A stretch of DNA of 64,000 nucleotides from Manis javanica (Eukaryota; Chordata; Mammalia; Pholidota; Manidae), in the NCBI RefSeq assembly GCF_040802235.1, contig NC_133161.1, forward strand, positions 17,749,001-17,813,000. Reading direction: 5' to 3'. The notes below the pieces were generated by a model. That model made no database searches. It had not been told where the DNA came from and worked only from the letters and a program-made list of their open reading frames with translations. Positions 60,966 through 64,000 of the stretch are shown piece after piece (position 1 is the first letter of the stretch; the number at the start of each line of letters is the position of its first letter). The translations under genes were made by a program, and so were the position numbers.

Positions 60966-61649
60966 AGGTTGAAAAAATAGAATAACCAGATAGGAAAATG
61001 AAAATATATCAAAGCATTTATAGGAAGACCAGGTGACACCTTATCCTCTTAAACCCCAAAATACAGGTGAGAATAACCAACACCTGCATGGTATCTGGGT
61101 CTATCAAACAGGACACTGAGGGAGGCAACAGGGTGACTAAAAGACCTGAGAACAGGAGAGCCCCCAAAGAAGAGGAAGCTGTGACAGTTTGGGAACCACA
61201 GCTGGAATCAGAGGGATTGTTCTGATTCCAGTGGTAGGTAAGAACAAGGGGTTCACTTAGGTTCTGAAGGATCTGGATCAACTCTGAATTCTTGAAACTG
61301 ACCTCCTGGGGCTCCCTTCTAAGACGCAGCCACACACTAAAGAAACATTGGTGGGTATGGAATAAAACTGAGTTAGGACAGAGTAAACAGGGACAAAGGA
61401 AAGAGAAAGTCCAGACCAGTCAGGGAGGGGAACAGAGTCGGGAAATCTGAGACTCTTCTGTGTGTAATATAGCACATAAGATGAATGAGAAATTTCATGA
61501 GATATTATAAAATTCTAACATATCCTATGTCTTTCAGAATCAGCATTCTCAGTGTGGAAGAAAGAAAAATATATAATAGAGGAGACATTAAGTGAAAATC
61601 CTGAAGTCTTAAATCAGAAGGCCAATTGGATTCTCTTGCCTTCCAGAAT

Positions 61650-61711
<62 letters not shown>

Positions 61712-62104
61712 GAGAGAAGTGGCCAGGAACGTGGACACAGAGCCAAGAAATCAGAGAACCGGGGATGGCATGCACAAGAATGAACTCCAATTGTGGGAGG
61801 AAAGCCTGAGTGCAAGTGGAGGCCGGCCAGGAGAAAGGCCAGAACATATGAGAAATAGAAGCAGAGGTGCAAGGAACTGAATGCCTCTGGGAGGAAGAGA
61901 ACTCGCTTTCTAATCCTAGTTCCAGTCCTTATGACATCCACACATCATGATGCACTATGAATCCGCTCATGGTATTTTTTATAATGGAACTACCTCTTCC
62001 TGCAGCTGACTTGAATAGGCGTTGGTTTCTTGCACCTAGAACACCCCACTCTTATGACTGAATCAGACATGAATGTATAGCTAAGCTTCTATCTACTGTG
62101 GCCT
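60966..62104. other. LRGUK intron segment with a GA microsatellite
   Basis: About 1.1 kb between L1 copies. Except for the (GA)n tract I recognise nothing. A 42-bp exon-like block at 61977-62018 was considered and rejected. Confidence 0.5.
61652..61718. repeat. (GA)n microsatellite
   Basis: About 67 bp of nearly pure GA dinucleotide, interrupted by single extra G's near 61700. It produces long artificial open frames (REREREREG / SLSLSLS) on both strands that are not genes. Confidence 0.98.
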
Positions 62105-64000
62105 GAGACTTTTTTTTTGCATTATTAATGTACAATTACATGAGCAACATTACAGTTACTAGACTCACCCCATTATCAAGTCCCCACCACATACTCCACT
62201 ACAGTCACTGTCCATCAGTGTAGTAAGATGCTATAGAATCACTACTTGTCTTCTATGTTCTATACTGCTTTCCTGGTGCCCCCCCCCCCATTTATGTGTG
62301 CTAATCATAATGCCCCTTTTTCCCCCTTGTGCATCCTTTCCCACCCATCCTCCCCAGTCCCTTTCCCTTTGATAGCTGTTAGTCCAATCTTGGGTTCTGT
62401 GAGTCTGCTTTGTTTTGTTCCTTCAGTTTTCCTTTGTTCTTTTACTCCACATATGAGTGAAATCATTTGGTACTTGTCTTTCTCCACCTGGCTTATTTCA
62501 CTGAGCATAATACCCTCTAGCTCCATCCAAGTTGTTGCAAATGGTAGAATTTGTTTCCTTCTTATGGCTGAATAATATTCCATTCTGTATATTTACCACA
62601 TCTTCTTTATTCATTCATCTACTGATGGACACTTAGATTGCTTCCATTTCTTCGGTATTGTAAATAGTGCTCCAATAAACATAGGGGTGCATAAGTCTTT
62701 TTCAAACTGGGATGCTGCATTCTTAGGATAAATTCCTAGGAATGGAATTACTGGGTCAAATGCAATTTCTATTTTTAGTTTTTTAAGGAAACTCCATATT
62801 GCTTTCCACAATGGTTGAACTAATTTACATTCCCACCAGCAGTGTAGGAGGGTTCCCCTTTCTCCACAACCTCACCAACATTTGTTGTTGTTTGTCTTTT
62901 CGATGATGGTCATCCTTACTGGTGTGAGGTGATATATCATTGTGGTTTTAATTTGCATTTCTCTGATGATTAGCGATGTGGAGCATCTTACCGTGTGTCT
63001 GTTGGCCATCTGGATTTCTTCTTTAGAGAACTGTCTATTCAGCTCCTCTGCCCATTTTTTAATTGGATTATTTGCTTTTTGTTTGCTGAGGTGTGTGAGC
63101 TCTTTATATGTTTTGGATGTCAACCCCTTATTGTATATGTCATTCATGAACATATTCTCTCATACTGTAGGATGTCTTTTTGTTCTACTGATGGTGCCCT
63201 TTGCTGTACAGAAGCTTTTCAGCTTGATATATTCCCACTTGTTCATTTTTGCTTTTGTTTCCCTTGCCCAGGGAGATATGTTCATGAAGAAGTTGCACAT
63301 GTTTATGTCCAAGAGATTTTTGCCTATGTTTTTCTCTAAGAGTTTTATGGTTTCATGACTTACATTCAGGTCTTTGATCCATTTTGAGTTTACATTTGTG
63401 TATATGGTGAGACAATAATCCAGTTTCATTCTCTTATATGTAGCTGTCTGCTTTTGCCAACACCACTGTTGAAGAGGCTGTAATTTCCCTATTTTATATC
63501 CATGGCTCCTTTATCATACATTAATTGACCATATATGCTTGGGTTAATATCTGGACTCTCTATTGTGTTCTACTGGTCTATGGGTTTCCTCTTGTGCCAG
63601 TACCAAATTGTCTTGATTACTATGGCTTTGTAGTAGAGTTTGAAGTTGAGAAGCGAGATCCTCCCTGCTTTATTCTTCCTTCTCAGGATTGCTTTAGCTA
63701 TTTGGGGCCTTCTGTGGTTCCATATGAATTTTAGAACTATTTGTTCCAGTTTGTTGAAGAATGTTGTAGGTATTTTGATAAGGATTGCATTGAATCTGTA
63801 GATTGCTTTAGGCAGGATGGCCATTTTGACAATATTAATTCTTCCTATCCATGAGCATCGGATGAATTTCCATTTGTTAGTGACCTCTTTAATTTCTCTT
63901 AAGACTGTCTTGCAGTTTTCAGGGTATATGTCTTTCACTTCCTTGGTTAGTTTTATTCCTAGGTATTTTATTCTTTTTGATGCAATTGTGAATGGAATTG
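62105..64000 (-). mobile_element. Long L1, minus strand, 3' end to ORF2 RT, running off the right edge
   Basis: A T9 tract at 62110-62118 marks the poly(A) tail on the minus strand. Leftmost is the 3'UTR, then minus-strand ORF2 blocks: WKQSKCPSVDE (62611-62811), [11 protein letters not shown] and [20 protein letters not shown] (62872-63153), [18 protein letters not shown] (63160-63429), and [20 protein letters not shown] (63570-63938). Several stops and frameshifts separate them. The 5' half lies outside the window, so full length cannot be judged. Confidence 0.9.

Noticed and set aside
61609-61941. Long open frames on both strands rich in Ser-Leu or Arg-Glu
   Set aside because: They are translations of the (GA)n microsatellite, which has no stops in several frames.
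61977-62018. Possible extra minus-strand LRGUK exon reading VQETNAYSSQLQEE between a tag acceptor and gtagtt donor
   Set aside because: The acceptor has no polypyrimidine tract, the donor is weak, and the peptide does not resemble the LRGUK segment expected before ERDSI.
1-64000. CRISPR arrays, bacterial operons, tRNA or rRNA genes
   Set aside because: None seen; the sequence is mammalian and the tandem repeats present are short minisatellites or L1/LTR monomers.

Overview
This is a stretch of placental-mammal chromosome: sparse exons with spliceosomal junctions, long AT-rich introns, and heavy loads of LINE-1 (L1) of several ages, plus MIR, hAT-Charlie (MER5A-like), MaLR and ERV relics. No Alu, B1/B2, CAN-SINE, ruminant tRNA-SINE or equine SINE was recognised. 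L1 copies with good ORF blocks are abundant, which suggests a SINE-poor, L1-rich lineage. A laurasiatherian such as a pangolin is my low-confidence guess.

Two protein genes are present and converge tail to tail. On the + strand, 1446-10556 holds the last seven coding exons of SLC35B4, a Golgi/ER nucleotide-sugar transporter. They encode 233 residues, matching the C-terminal part of the roughly 331-residue mammalian protein with no frame break. A long 3'UTR follows, to about 12.6-12.9 kb. One SLC35B4 intron uses a GC-AG splice pair and another carries the signature of the minor (U12) spliceosome. On the - strand, four exons at 37634-47469 join in one frame and encode the C-terminus of LRGUK (leucine-rich repeat and guanylate-kinase protein, needed for sperm formation). 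Its earlier exons were not found and presumably lie to the right of the window. The SLC35B4/LRGUK convergent pair matches the arrangement I recall for human chromosome 7q33.

Layout: 1-1088, 5' end of a minus-strand L1 with 69-bp tandem monomers; 1.4-12.9 kb, SLC35B4; 12.9-37.1 kb, intergenic DNA holding MIR, MER and LTR relics and two old L1s meeting at 32.25 kb; 37.1-47.5 kb, the LRGUK terminal exons with MIR, MaLR and MER elements in the introns; 47.5-64 kb, an LRGUK intron colonised by L1. That intron contains a 3'-truncated L1 with a perfect 15-bp target duplication, a 5'-truncated L1, a 6.1-kb L1 with both ORFs broken, a poly(A)-ended copy of an endogenous-retrovirus env/LTR transcript, another L1 3' end, and a large minus-strand L1 running off the edge.

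I found no new enzymatic or defence system. The most unusual items are the splice-site types in SLC35B4 and the retrotransposition structures at 48.3-49.5 kb and 52.1-60.6 kb.
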